The position numbers were made by a program, and so were the translations under genes. Below, one piece after another: positions 11,301 to 22,258 of a stretch of DNA of 64,000 nucleotides. Source of the DNA: Panaeolus papilionaceus (Eukaryota; Basidiomycota; Agaricomycetes; Agaricales); assembly GCA_015501605.1 (NCBI GenBank), contig JADNRZ010000028.1:426311-490310 (forward strand), written 5' to 3'. Numbering within the stretch: the first letter of the stretch is position 1; every line of letters begins with the position of its first letter. The notes beneath the pieces are model-generated. The model saw only the letters and a list, made by a program, of their open reading frames with translations. It searched no databases and was not told the DNA's origin.

Positions 11301-12226
11301 CTTCTTGTTCAATTTGTGGAAGAGTTTGAGAATATCTACTACCAACGACGCCCTGACCGCATGCAGATGTGCTGACCATGTCTCCACACTCTCCTGCACC
11401 TTGCTCCAGAGGTCTTTCGAAAAGGACCTGGAGCGCTGGACTCCCAGTTCACTCTCGAACGCACTCTCGGTGACTATGAGTTAGACATTCGACAGCCATC
11501 CAACCCATTCGCCAATCTTTCACAAGTTGCGCTCATCAATGGCCAAATTAATGCACTTTATGCAATGGTTCCCGATCTTCTCAAGCCCATGCGACTTCCA
11601 CGAGGCTCAATGGATATTGGTAATCAATGTACCTTTCTCAGGCCGCACGATAAGTCATGGGGTAAACTTGAGCCAGCAGAGACAGCAATTCTCAACACTC
11701 AGTTTGGAATGCACAAAATTCGACACTGGGGTCGAATGCTCTTGCCAAATGGACAGGTCGCACGAAGTGTCTGCTCTGAATGTGTGGCAAGTGCACGGGC
11801 TGGCTTGCGTGTGGCACGTAATGTTAAGGTAAGCAGACATTTTGTTTCTTAAAGTGATAGCACCCTCCGAGTCTAACACATATGGATAATGGGTAGATCA
11901 CATTCAACGATGAGCTTCGAATTGCCGAGGTTCAATTTTTCTTTTCACTTCGGGAAAACGAGCACTATGTTTTAGTCTTGCTTTACAATACCCGCAATTC
12001 CAACATTTGGCAACAATCATTGGAAACAGTTTATGCCTGTGCCTATACCGGACAGGCAGGTCTCAAGCTTATCAAGCCAACAGACATATTATCTGTCGTA
12101 TCAATGCAACCACTCCCAGGAAAGGATGGAGACCCTCAAAACCTCTGGTTCACAGTGGAAAAGTCTGGTCTCGACGCTCTTGCTCAAGAAGCCAACAGTC
12201 CGGAGCTGATACCAGACGAGCCATGA
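8384..12226 (+). pseudogene. Tnp2 / EnSpm-CACTA-type transposase gene, inactivated
   Basis: Exons can be read at 8384-8704, 8761-8910, 8968-9207, then (after a MITE) 9817-11828 and 11897-12226. The N-terminus has a Cys-rich start (CCYCVNCKG) and a long acidic region. The core has HDMCINSCRAYAGP, CKDCDEPRYDPRR, LFSLDGVQIY, KPKHLDSFLF, GHHGCHGCRLGC, FSVDLMHLLMLNLGELL and MHKIRHWGRML. I recognise these as the Agaricomycete Tnp2 transposase family. Four lesions break it: the MITE at 9208-9808, a frameshift near 9908-9917 (frame 1 before, frame 3 from HDMC onward), TGA at 10299-10301 and TGA at 11373-11375. Both stops sit where Arg is plausible. I found no convincing CACTA-type terminal inverted repeats. 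Confidence 0.85.
9208..9808. mobile_element. 601-bp hAT-like MITE inserted in the transposase gene
   Basis: The element is bounded by identical 8-bp copies of CATCGGAG (9200-9207 and 9809-9816). Its ends are imperfect terminal inverted repeats of about 28-30 bp: the left begins TAAGGCTCCAACCGTATAG, and the right end read in reverse begins TAAAGCTCCAACTGTACAG. Sub-terminal regions are dense in TATAC/GTATA palindromes. No ORF of note is inside. An 8-bp duplication with TARRG-type termini is characteristic of the hAT superfamily, so this is a non-autonomous hAT derivative. Removing it and one duplication rejoins the transposase frame exactly (..HTSE-AAYKAS..). Confidence 0.88.
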
Positions 12227-12356
12227 ATATACCAGGCTCATTCGAGAATTAAAGTAGACCCTGGGTTACTAGAGTAGAAATAATTTATTAACGACACTGA
12301 AGCACGTCTGTCGGTGAGAGTACTACAAGTTCTCGGGCCCCTTATTATCCCCCAAG

Positions 12357-12830
12357 TCAGGGCAAACCTTCTTCCGAATCAACAACAAGCTCCAATATCT
12401 CGATGTGACGCTCCAAATCATCTAAACGGCCCATCACCTCCGCCTTGAACTCCACAAGCATATCTTGAAGAATGTCGTTGTTATGGTCATTGACCGCTGC
12501 CTGATTACCAAGATCCAACACAAGTCGATGAAGATCACCTTCTCGTCCGAGTACAGCTTCGAAGCTGCGCTCGAGACATTTGACCTCGTTTTTGACGCAT
12601 TTTAAATCGGAGCGTAGCCGTTTCGTGCTATTCAGCAGCAGTGTTCCATCTTGACTTTGAAGCGGGGTCTCTGTGTTGCAGCTTGGACCTGGCAAGTCCC
12701 TTGAAGTGCTATGCTCATTATCTACTTCAACTATTATCAACAGATCCATTGATAAGATAATAAAAAGCACACCTGCATTAATTCCAGCACCATCTTCGAA
12801 GTTGAGACTTCCATGTGTAGTAGTATCCAT
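12357..12830 (-). CDS. Small coiled-coil protein, unknown function
   Basis: Read on the minus strand: exon 1 12830-12773 (MDTTTHGSLNFEDG..), a very short 42-bp intron (12772-12731, GTGTGC..AATAG), and exon 2 12730-12357 with a stop, giving about 143 residues. Residues from about 55 to 135 form a heptad-like, charged helical stretch (KRLRSDLKCVKNEVKCLERS, LVEFKAEVMGRLDDLERHIE) expected to make a coiled coil. There is no recognisable domain. It converges on the transposase gene 130 bp away, so it may belong to the transposon or be its chance neighbour. The intron could be misjudged, since reading through keeps the frame. Confidence 0.45.
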   Translation of the reverse strand: MDTTTHGSLNFEDGAGINAGVLFIILSMDLLIIVEVDNEHSTSRDLPGPSCNTETPLQSQDGTLLLNSTKRLRSDLKCVKNEVKCLERSFEAVLGREGDLHRLVLDLGNQAAVNDHNNDILQDMLVEFKAEVMGRLDDLERHIEILELVVDSEEGLP

Positions 12831-12859
12831 GTTGAACGTTGAGGTTCGCACACAATAAC

Positions 12860-14912
12860 ATGAAGGAGACTGAAAAAGAGGCGATTGCTAGGACACTGTG
12901 AGCCAGATATGAATGAACTTATATTGAAAAGCTGGGAATCTTTACTGAAACGACACCTATCCATCTAAAAGTCCTGTCTATCCACTACTTGTAGAGACGT
13001 ACGCCCGCACATGGATGACAGGCACTGATCATTGCAGCTTCTGACCTCAGGGTTTGTCCCAGCACCAATATTCTCACGCCTCTGGATTTTTCTGACCATA
13101 ACTCAGACGTGTGCAGATTCTTCGTCACAGTGCGTCCGGACACAGAAATCTCGCAGATTTTTACTTATCCGCAGAAATTTGCGGAGCCGGTTCTGACTGG
13201 GAATGAACCCCAGTGAGAAGCGCATCTGCTTTGTTCTGCGTATATCTGAAAATTGAGGAAATATCTCCCAAAATCTGATTCTTACCGAGAATAACCGCAA
13301 AAGGGTGTTTTTGCAGATTTTATCTGCTTATATCTGTCTGATTCTGCTCGCAATTTCCCCCAACATGCCGCCTTCTTCGGGCAGTTTCTGACAATATCTG
13401 CTTATAAAGGTGCATCGAAAAATAATAAAATAATTGATTTATCTATAATTTATGCAATATATCCGCTAATATCCGCTTAAAATAATGCTCCCCATGTTGT
13501 CCATGCTATCCGCCCTAACCTGCAGCTCACCGTCGCCCGCTATACCCATACCTCCACCGTAATCCGAGGTTATCTACGTACGTCCGATCATAACTAGGCT
13601 CATCAATGTATTGTAATTCGAGTCTACGCGGCTGTCCAAGGTGATTAGCAAACACATCAAACGTTAGAAATAATGAACACTTGCCTGATTTCAATAGTAC
13701 CCTTTCATCACCACACCGTGGCGTCTGCTTTTAAGGCCCTCGTTGCGGAGCCATGTGTCCAAAATGAGAAACTAAGATCCTTTTCTAGGCTAAAAATTGA
13801 GAAAAATCAAGATATATGCGCATATATTCAAAAGAAAAGTGTGCCTTAGCTCCTCACTTGTATCTATCAAATTTGAGACACATGAGTATCTCATATATCT
13901 CGTTATGGTGAGCATTCATGTGCATTACCGACGACCGTTCAAGTTAGCCATCGAGGACTCTCAGACCAGTGCCAATATCGCTACACGTTCAATCAGTGAT
14001 CATTATGACTGAGATGGATAAAGAGGAGAATTGACCTACTAGATTATGATCATGTTATGGGGAGAAATGTTAGAGAAGCCAAAGAAAGACAGAAGTATGT
14101 AGCGGGATGGTGGTGGAACGAAAGAAAGAAAGTTAAAAGGATTTGACAATTTCGAACTTGGAGTTCTTCATACGCTTATATCATCAAACCGAACAACTCA
14201 CTCGATCTGAGTGGTGAAGTGGTTTTGAGTTTCACAGAGACAGACAGAGTAGGAGGAGGTCAATGAAAAGAAGATACTTCCTCGCAATTGACGTCAAATT
14301 TCGGGGATGGGCGGATTCTGGCAGATGTGCCGAAACAAGCCGTTTATTGCAGATTCCTACGGAGACGCCAGAAATGTGCAGATGCGCTTCTCACTGGGAA
14401 TGAACTGCAAATATGAACCACATGACACGACACTAAGAACAGGTAAGTAAGTTTCCGTATAAAATTCGCTGTTTTTCCGCAATTTTTTTACACGAATGCT
14501 TCGTGACCGGTTCTACCATCGAAATTATACGATGAAATCGTATCATGATCATAGGTAAGACTAACACAGGCGCCCATACACTGTAACTGAGAAAAATCGC
14601 GATATGTTAACCCAGATAATGGATCTGACTTCGTCCTCCGTGATCACAGACCCACTAAAATCGTGCAAACGCGAAAGTCAATCCTAGCATCATGGAGGCC
14701 AGTAGGGGTCAGCGAATACTACGACAAGCTGTCGCGGACACAGTTTTCACCCCCTCATCTCCAACGACACTTGGTGCTTGATTACTCCGATTCAACACAA
14801 CAAAATCGAATTAAGGATATTATACATCATTTCATCTCCACTGCATCGCACGTTGCACCTAAAGGGTCTCACTACTGACTGACTTGACGACCCAAATAGC
14901 CCCTCTCGCTCC
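12860..14912. repeat. Non-coding 2-kb stretch with a distant inverted repeat
   Basis: No gene is visible. A perfect 21-bp inverted repeat has arms at 13209-13229 (starts CCCAGTGAG) and 14378-14398 (ends CTCACTGGG). Both arms lie near further related words (CTGGGAATGAAC beside each arm; CAGATTTT, ATATCTGCTTATA and ATATCCGC repeated between 13140 and 13490). The 1.19-kb interval could be a degenerate non-autonomous element, but the outer ends and target duplication are not clear. The short reading frames at 13797 and 14663 resemble nothing I know. Confidence 0.35.
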
Positions 14913-16575
14913 CTAATACAAAACCTTACTCAACCTCTGCACCTCATTCAACAACACATCTCCCCTCCTCACCACCTCCTCATACTGCCCGCTCTTCAAG
15001 CTCGGCCTCGTCGTCTCGACGATCCCGTGGACACGGTCGATGCGGGCGTGCAGGCGCGAGGAGGAGATAAAGCGGGATAGGTCGCTATAGGGGTGGAGGT
15101 TAGCGTTCGATGATCTACGAGAAGGGGACTGGGAATGACAGATAGGGAGCGAAAGAGAGAAGGGGAGGGGATTTAAAAAAATGCGAAAACACTCACGTAT
15201 CCACCCAGTTGACGCTGACGCCGAATGCGGCACCCATGCTATCGAGTGTCAAACTCTGATAACTCTCCAATAGCTGCGTGTATGCGAGGATGCGCATCTC
15301 GCGGATGTAGTACCGCGCGTGTGGGGAGAGGATGCGCGAGGGGAGGAGGTGGGTTTGTTCGAGGGTTGCTGTGGGAAGCGAGGTCAGTTGGGTGTTGGAG
15401 AGGAAGGCAAAGACAAAGGGCTAGCGGGGTATGGATGTATTGCGGCGTTCCTCGTGAATGAAGTCATCGCGCGCGTACACCCAAAATGAAACCAGAAAAT
15501 GAGACAGGGCGACTCACCCAGTGCGACGAAGAACTTGTCGTAGTGGCATTCATACAAACTCTTGACGAGATCTCCGAGGACGGGTAGTTCAGGGAGGACA
15601 CTGTTCACCTCTGGTGCAGCAATAATCTACCCACGTATCAACATCCATCACCCCTATCCAACATCTTGATAACACTCACCTTCTTCTTCAAATCCACCCT
15701 CCCCAACACAAGCGCACTCACCACCACGGTCAAACTCACAAAATCATTGTACTCCAACAGCTCTGTCGCCGTGAACGTCGAGAGGGCGTCCAATAAGAGC
15801 TCGGATGCGCGTTTGAATTGGCGGATGGAGATGAAGTGGACGCCGCGGTAGACTTTGAGGCGGTTGCGGCGGTCCCAGTCGCCGCCGGAGTCGATGAGTC
15901 TGAGGGGGGAGGATTGGGGGTGAGTAGAGTGACAGATTCTAAGGAAGGTGAATGTACTTTTCTGCCTTCTCCATTGAACCAGTGACTAGATCGTTGTCGC
16001 CGAAGAAAAACCCGATTCTGGCGAGTGTGAGCACGATATCGATGCGCGATCCGAGACCTGGTGTTTTTTCGAGTGCTAAATTCTGTGCCGCGATGGCTTT
16101 GTCCTATCACACGCCCAATATCATATATCAGCCCAACCAATACTAAGCAAGTGACATGGGACGCACCTTGTCCCCGATCCTCGTCAGATAATTCGCTCGC
16201 GCTTTCAGGGCATCGCTGATCTCGCTCTCTCCCTCGATCTTCTGCGCCTCTTCTAATCTCTCGTCCAGCTTCTTGAGTTCTTCTGCGTTTTTGGATTCCA
16301 TGGCTTGGAGTAATGACGCGTCGGGGGGGAATAGCTTGGGTGATGCGGCGGTTATTGATTTGTAGTAGGGTGTCATGTCTATACATCGGAATGGGAGTCA
16401 GTTGTGGGTGATGATGGGAGTGAGAGATGGAGAGGGGTATACCATCTGCTTTGATAGCGTCAAACAAGTCTGTCTTTGCCTTTGCATGCAGCGATTTGAA
16501 GGCTGGGTTTGAGAGGACGAACAAGTTCTGTGGAACGGTGAGGTTGGGGATGGGTAGGACGAGATCTTCAGCCAT
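14913..16575 (-). CDS. RPN7: 26S proteasome lid subunit RPN7 (PSMD6 orthologue)
   Basis: Seven exons on the minus strand join in phase: 16575-16443, 16378-16167, 16103-15958, 15899-15680, 15626-15518, 15368-15197 and 15084-14913. They give 387 residues, close to human PSMD6 (389). The N-terminal half is helical (TPR-like), with [20 protein letters not shown] and [20 protein letters not shown]. The C-terminal PCI domain shows [60 protein letters not shown] and [20 protein letters not shown]. Rpn7 is a structural subunit of the 19S lid that helps hold the Rpn11 deubiquitinase. The start codon opens exon 1 and the stop is TAG at 14915-14913. It is head-to-head with RPN6, its lid partner. Confidence 0.95.
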
Positions 16576-16903
16576 CGTTGTTACTGTGTCCGGATAAAGA
16601 GGATATGAGAAAGCTAGAAGCTATGAAGAACGTCTGCGATGACGAGGACGATGTTGGTGGTGGTGGTAATGATGAAGGGAGGACAGGGAAAGTAATCAAC
16701 ACGACGCGTCATCTTTATTATTCCCACGATCAGTATAGCCATGACGCGTCCTCCTCATGATCAACTCTGCTTCATATCCACCACCACCGTCTCCTCATCG
16801 TTCCTTTATACCTCCTCACCGTTACTCTCTATTATTCTAGCTCTGTTGTTGTCTTTTTGAACGCGTATAAGGAAGATATCAGTCACCATCAACAATCCTC
16901 AAT
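16576..16903. promoter_or_regulatory. Shared divergent promoter of RPN7 and RPN6 with three ACGCGT sites
   Basis: Only 328 bases separate the two start codons. ACGCGT occurs at 16704-16709, 16744-16749 and 16861-16866; the first two are in a longer shared word, GACGCGTC. ACGCGT is the core of the MluI cell-cycle box in yeasts, and no ACGCGT is expected by chance in so short an interval. I did not find the yeast Rpn4 site GGTGGCAAA. CT-rich tracts precede the RPN6 start. Regulatory function is an inference. Confidence 0.6.
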
Positions 16904-19460
16904 ATGTCAACGTCAACGATCAAGGAACAGCTTGAAAAAGCCCAATCTCTCGCATCATCAAACCCAAAGGAGGCTGAAAAGATTTATAAAGCCATTCTGA
17001 GCTCTACAGGTACCCATATTACGGTCACATTGACGCAGAAAACTAATCAAATATTGCCATGAACCCTAACATCCGCTTCACATCCTGCTCTCGGCCATCT
17101 CCTCGTTCACTCATATCCTAACCCGACCCTTCTACTTTAATTCGCGTTGTTTTGGACTCTAAAACAGCTACGACTTCCAAAGAGATCAACACGGACGACG
17201 ATCAAGCTCAGAATGTGAGGGATCAGGAGGTTGCGCTGGTCAAACTTGGCGAGCTTTATCGGGACCAAAAGTGCGTTGGTTAGACCTTCTTCCTGACTTT
17301 ATGCTATTTTCTTACGCTCCAATTTTCTCTCTCTTGTGCTTTCTCCCGTGCGATTTTGCTGTGTTTTCTGCACTACTGTCTTGAACCTTTTCCTCGCCGT
17401 GATCATCTCTGTGTTTGGTCGCTCCCTCTTGGTCTGGTCTTGCTGCTTGATGTTGTGTCGCTATGGTTCATGCACCTCCATGGCGTGATGTCCCCAGTAA
17501 TGCCCAAGGAATTGCCGAAGTTATCAACCAATCTCGCGCGTTCATGTCGTCAACCGCGAAAGCAAAGACCGCTAAACTCAGTACGTTTTTGCAGTACGCC
17601 CTTTCTACCTGCTGCCTTTTCTCCCGTTCTCCGTTCTCCTTTTCATGCATCTTCACACCTTGGATCTCTTTCTCGCAGTTTTTATTAGGCATGATGCAGC
17701 GCTGGAACTTTTTTACATATCTCCCATATCCTGACAAACTCATCATCGTCTCTCTTTCTACGACTCCCGCATGCCTGCTCATCACTTTCATTTGCGCTGA
17801 ATTCTCTAACCTTTCTTCATTCTTTCCCCTTTTCGTCCTTGTCCTTGCTTCACTCTTCACCACGAACCCTCATCGAACTGTAACGCTAACACCTCACCCC
17901 AACAGTCCGAACCCTGCTCGACTTCTTCATCCCCATCCCCAATTCCCAAGCCATCCAAATCAAAACATTAACCGATAATATCGAGTGGGCGAAGAAGGAG
18001 AAGAGAATATTCCTCAAGCACAGTTTGGAGGTGCGATTGGCTGGCTTGTGCGTGCGCTCCTCAGGTCTTAGCCTCCGGATGTACTAATATGCCTCGTTTT
18101 CTTTTGCCTGCGTTGTTGTCGTTATGCTACGCGTCCACAGACACCTAGCCACCCAATCCTATAAATCCGCCCTCGCCCTCATCGACACTCTCCTCACAGA
18201 ACTCAAACGCCTAGACGACAAGATGATCCTCACAGAGGTTCACCTCCTCGAAAGTAGAGTATACCGCGGAATCGGGAACATGGCCAAAGCAAAGGTGCGT
18301 TCCTTTCTAAGCCTCACGACATCTTATCCAAAAGCTAACCGCCCCGCGCGCATACAGGCAGCCTTGACCTCCTCCCGCACCGCTGCCAACTCGATCTACT
18401 GCCCGCCCTCGCTCCAGTCCTCGCTCGATCTGCAGTCTGGGATCCTCCACGCTGAGGATAAGGACTATACGACTGCGTATTCATATTTCTATGAGGCGTT
18501 TGAGAATATGAGTTCACAAGGAGAGGAGGGGGCGCTGGGGGCGTTGAAGTATATGTTGTTGTGCAAGGTTATGTTGAATTTGGTGCGTATTCTTCGTCTC
18601 CCTCTGATTTCTTTCGTGTGAAGACGGGCTGATCGATTGCGCTCTGGGGAATAACTAGTCGGAAGATGTGAACTCGCTCCTTACGATCAAGCTCGCTGCG
18701 AAGTATGCGCAGCTGAGGGATGTGGAGAGTATGCGCGCGATTGCGCGTGCGCACCAGGGGAGGAATTTGGCGGAATTTGAGAGGGCTTTGAGGGATTATA
18801 AAGTCGGTGAGTGGGCTGTTTGGTTATCATGATGTATGGTGCGGTGGCTGATTCATTCTGTCTCTCCTTACCCACCCTGGTCGTTTCGTCCATCCGTCGC
18901 ATCGCACAGAGCTCTCCTCCGACCCAACCATCCGCTCCCACCTCGCTGCGTTGTACGACACGCTCCTTGAGCAGAACTTGCTCAGGATCGTGGAGCCGTA
19001 CTCGGTTGTTGAGATTGCGTATGTCGCGGAGTGTGTGGGGCAGGAGAGGCAGGGAGTTGAGACGAAGTGAGTGATTTTTCATGGATGCTGACCGACGTTG
19101 TGTTGTGATGTGATGCTGAAGTGTATCCCGTATCTAGGCTGTCGCAGATGATCCTCGATAAAGTCCTGTACGGTGTGCTTGATCAGGGACGAGGGTGTTT
19201 GTTGTTGTATGATGTTCCTGAGGCTGATGTGAGTGTTCCTTCTCTACGTTGTCGCTTTCCGCCCCCTTCTCCTAGGTCCATTGTGTACCTCATATTGATG
19301 CGGTTATTGAATAGAACACGTACGGCGCGGCGCTTGAGACGCTCGAACAGGTTGGAAAGGTCGTGGAGTCGCTTTATGCCAAGGTTAGCCCTTTTGTGTT
19401 CTTTCGTTTCATTTGAAGTTGTGTGTTGATTATGTTGGGTAGACGGTTAAGATTGAGTAG
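16904..19460 (+). CDS. RPN6: 26S proteasome lid subunit RPN6 (PSMD11 orthologue)
   Basis: Eleven exons join in phase: 16904-17009, 17168-17270, 17498-17580, 17906-18047, 18141-18294, 18358-18582, 18659-18806, 18910-19066, 19138-19228, 19315-19383 and 19443-19460. They give 431 residues (human PSMD11 422, yeast Rpn6 434). Recognisable segments include [91 protein letters not shown] and, in the PCI region, [20 protein letters not shown] and [20 protein letters not shown]. Rpn6 bridges the lid and the 20S core and stabilises the holoenzyme. Introns near the 5' end are long (158-325 bp), against 59-103 bp further on. Confidence 0.95.
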
Positions 19461-20609
19461 ATGATGTGACGTTGAGGCTGACTAGGTGATGGATCGATGG
19501 AGTGAGTGGGAAGGTTGGTTTCGACAATGAGCGAAATGTAATTTGTGTACGTACATAATGAATGGCTACTTTGTTCGTCTGTTTTTCTCGCTATCCAATG
19601 TTACTTTTTGGTCAGCAGCCTGAAATGGATGAGGTACCGCGATGAGCTTCTGGGTGCTTTTTGCGCGTGGTGGAGTTGATGATGTGTTGAGGTAAGGGTG
19701 CGGTACCTTGACCTGTTTTGGTGTTGCCGCGTACGACACCGACCACGCTCGTGTTCCGGATAGCTCGCGTCATCAGAATCTCGGACTAGATAGTCCCGTT
19801 CTGGATACTATTCATTCTCATCCTTGCAAAATGTAGTCATTACCCACCCCTATCACCTTTTTTACCCTCACTCCGCAAATATACGCCAATATCTCATCGT
19901 CGTACCAAAATCTCGCCGTGTTGTATGCCTCTGTATTCTTTATACGGTTTCTTGCATGATGCAATATTCCTTGTACATTGCCGTTACACTTTATGTACAC
20001 TACGCGTTTATATGCGTACTTGTATATAGACGTGGTCTGGCTATTAGGGGGTCGTTGGGTGGCTGGTCCTCATCCTCCGCCGTCTATCGGCTCTCGGCCT
20101 AGCAGGCGTGGTTTCCAATCACACTTCTCACCCCCCATACTTACACTACGTTCGAGCACCCGCGAAAGACGAAGATGCCTGTTTGTGCTTATGATCAGCA
20201 GTGAGCTCTGCCTTTGGGTAAGGTCGAACAGCCATCCGTCCTTGACACTGTAACCCCACCCATGGCGCTCACATGCGGAGGATCATCCGCAGTACGAAGT
20301 ATGCCTCGGATACAGAGCAAATGAAGGACAGATATAGGCCCAGCAGGCTTTAGTATCAATAGTACAGTCATCCTACGAATCTGATTTCAACGCTGCATCG
20401 GTAATATCCCATCTATTTCTGTCATTGACACGATATTAATACTCTCTGGGTCTCATGACCCGCTCACGGATGCATGCATGGATAATCGCAATCTGCGATG
20501 ACAGGCGCAGCCGCCCACCGCTTGTTTCTTCCTTCCATCATCTGCCGGACTTCATGTGCTTAACCAGCATCTCTATATCTCCTCTTTTTGCTAACGAATC
20601 TTTACCACA
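19461..20609. other. Intergenic; dispersed-repeat fragment and GTPase upstream region
   Basis: No gene is visible. Bases 20033-20120 (around CATCCTCCGCCGTCTATCGG and CTCTCGGCCT) match, in the opposite orientation, the inner end of the dispersed repeat at 44660-44800. It therefore seems to be a partial copy of that family. The last 150 bases are the leader of the first GTPase copy, with a diverged form of the upstream motif seen at other copies (GATGCATGCATGG near 20469) and a pyrimidine-rich stretch before the ATG. Confidence 0.4.
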
Positions 20610-22258
20610 ATGGCCACTACTTCAGAGGTGGAATACGAGAAGATCAGAGTCAACGGGGCTGCTTCTATTGAACGAGTGGATAGTACAAAAGATGGTTATG
20701 CTGTACTGTGAGTCAATTAATGTAGACAACATTCCGCTATACCGTTAATCCTGTTCTTACCACAGAATTATGGGTCCAACAGGAGCGGGAAAGAGCTCCA
20801 TGCGTGGATAGCATTTAGTGATCGCGCCAAAAACATACTGAGCATCTTCACTGCTGCATTTTGTCCCCCATGTTTAGTTTATCGAGGCCCTTGGCCTCAA
20901 GGGTTCCTCGAAGATATCCAGTAACGGTCTGGATGGATACACGCAGGCCGTATCCACCTACAAATTGGACAACGTCACTCTATATGATAACGAAATTTAT
21001 CTCGTGGACTCGCCTGGGTTCGCCGACACAAAAATATCAGAGATGGCCATCGTCGCCATGGTACAGAACTGGATGAGAGCCCATGGAGTGTGAGTCCAAA
21101 TTTTTTCACTTGGTGTTTGTTGAATGGGCGTTGTTGATGTTTGTTCGCTTGCTAATGGGATGCAAATTTATCATGATTAGGCTTTTTAATTGTATACTTT
21201 ATTTGACGCGAATTACCGACTATCGCCTGCCTGGCAGCCAACGTCAGGTACTGAGGACTTTCCATGCCCTCACTGGTGTCAAAATAGCCACGAATGTGAC
21301 AATAGTAACAACCATGTGGGACAATATAGCGGGTGAGCATGCAATGGAGCGCGCAGAGAATAATTACCAACAGCTTCAGAGTGGTATCTGGAAGGTTCTC
21401 GCTTTCTTAAACATTTGTTCACAATTAGGAACTCACATATCTATTCAGGATTACATGGAAGAAGGCGCTAAAATGACACAATTTTACAATACGAAAGAAT
21501 CGGTGTTGTCTATCCTGGATCAAGCTTTCGCCTCGAACTCTGGGACATATTTCCCCATCGAAACTCATCGAAGAAACATCAAAGGGAGTCCATTCGAAGC
21601 GAGTCTCGTCACCGACCTTCAATATCGAATCCAGAATCTGCGTTCTCATATCACAACCCTCCGTGATGGACTCGCTCACGCCGCAATACAAGGTGACCAG
21701 CTTTTCCAATCCGTTGTCGTTCCGAAGCTTCAAGAAACCAAGAAGGACCTGGCTCGATTCCAGAAGGAGCTCGACGATTTGCATGCCTTACCCACCCCAC
21801 CACCAGCACCACCAGCATCCAGTTCAGATGAGTATGGTCATATTTTGGATGACGATAATGCAAAGTCAGAGGTTAAAGCTGCAGAGGAAGGTGTCAGAGA
21901 ATCCGATAGTGAGCAACCCGACGTCGTGGGTAGCTGTAGCATCACAGCCATCCACATCCAACCCATCCCCTACATTCCCACTTCTCTTGTCGCTCCCTTT
22001 GGACCACATACTTCTCTTACTCCTGAAGTCTGCACACCCCCTATCCTTCCACTTGATGAGCAACTTGTGGCCCTACCTGACATCTCTGCTGCACTACCAG
22101 TGGCCGCAATTGCCACTGACGCTCGACCCGTTGTGCGAGCTTTCCAACTCGTACCGCAACAACCCCTCGTCCCAACGGCTCGCGCTCCTGGGCGATTGGC
22201 CCAACTCGTGAAGAAGTTCAAATGTTGGGGTGACGCCTCTGAGTTTCATGAAAATTGA
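20610..22258 (+). CDS. P-loop GTPase family, copy A (splice donor lost after exon 2)
   Basis: Exons by comparison with sister copies: 20610-20707, 20766-20799, 20878-21089, 21181-21394 and 21449-22258, giving 455 residues if all are joined. Motifs: P-loop GPTGAGKSS in the 34-bp exon 2, LVDSPGFADT in exon 3, VTTMWDN in exon 4, then a coiled coil (LQYRIQNLRSHITTLRDGLA, LARFQKELDDL), a long Pro/Ala/Val-rich linker and the tail KKFKCWGDASEFHEN. The base after exon 2 is A (20800) where every sister copy has the G of a GT donor, so normal splicing would fail and the frame would stop soon after (SSMRG*). It may be a recent pseudogene or use another donor. Function is unknown; the family resembles the AIG1-like P-loop GTPases expanded in Agaricomycetes. 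Confidence 0.75.

Noticed and set aside
5890..13000. CACTA terminal inverted repeats for the Tnp2 element
   Set aside because: A single CACTAAGGATG at 5894 has no matching TAGTG partner near 12.9-14.2 kb, so element boundaries are not claimed.
20800..20877. AT-AC (U12-type) intron as an explanation for the missing GT donor in GTPase copy A
   Set aside because: U12 AT-AC introns start ATATCC and end AC; here the sequence is ATGCGT and the acceptor is a normal TTTAG, so a mutated GT donor fits better.
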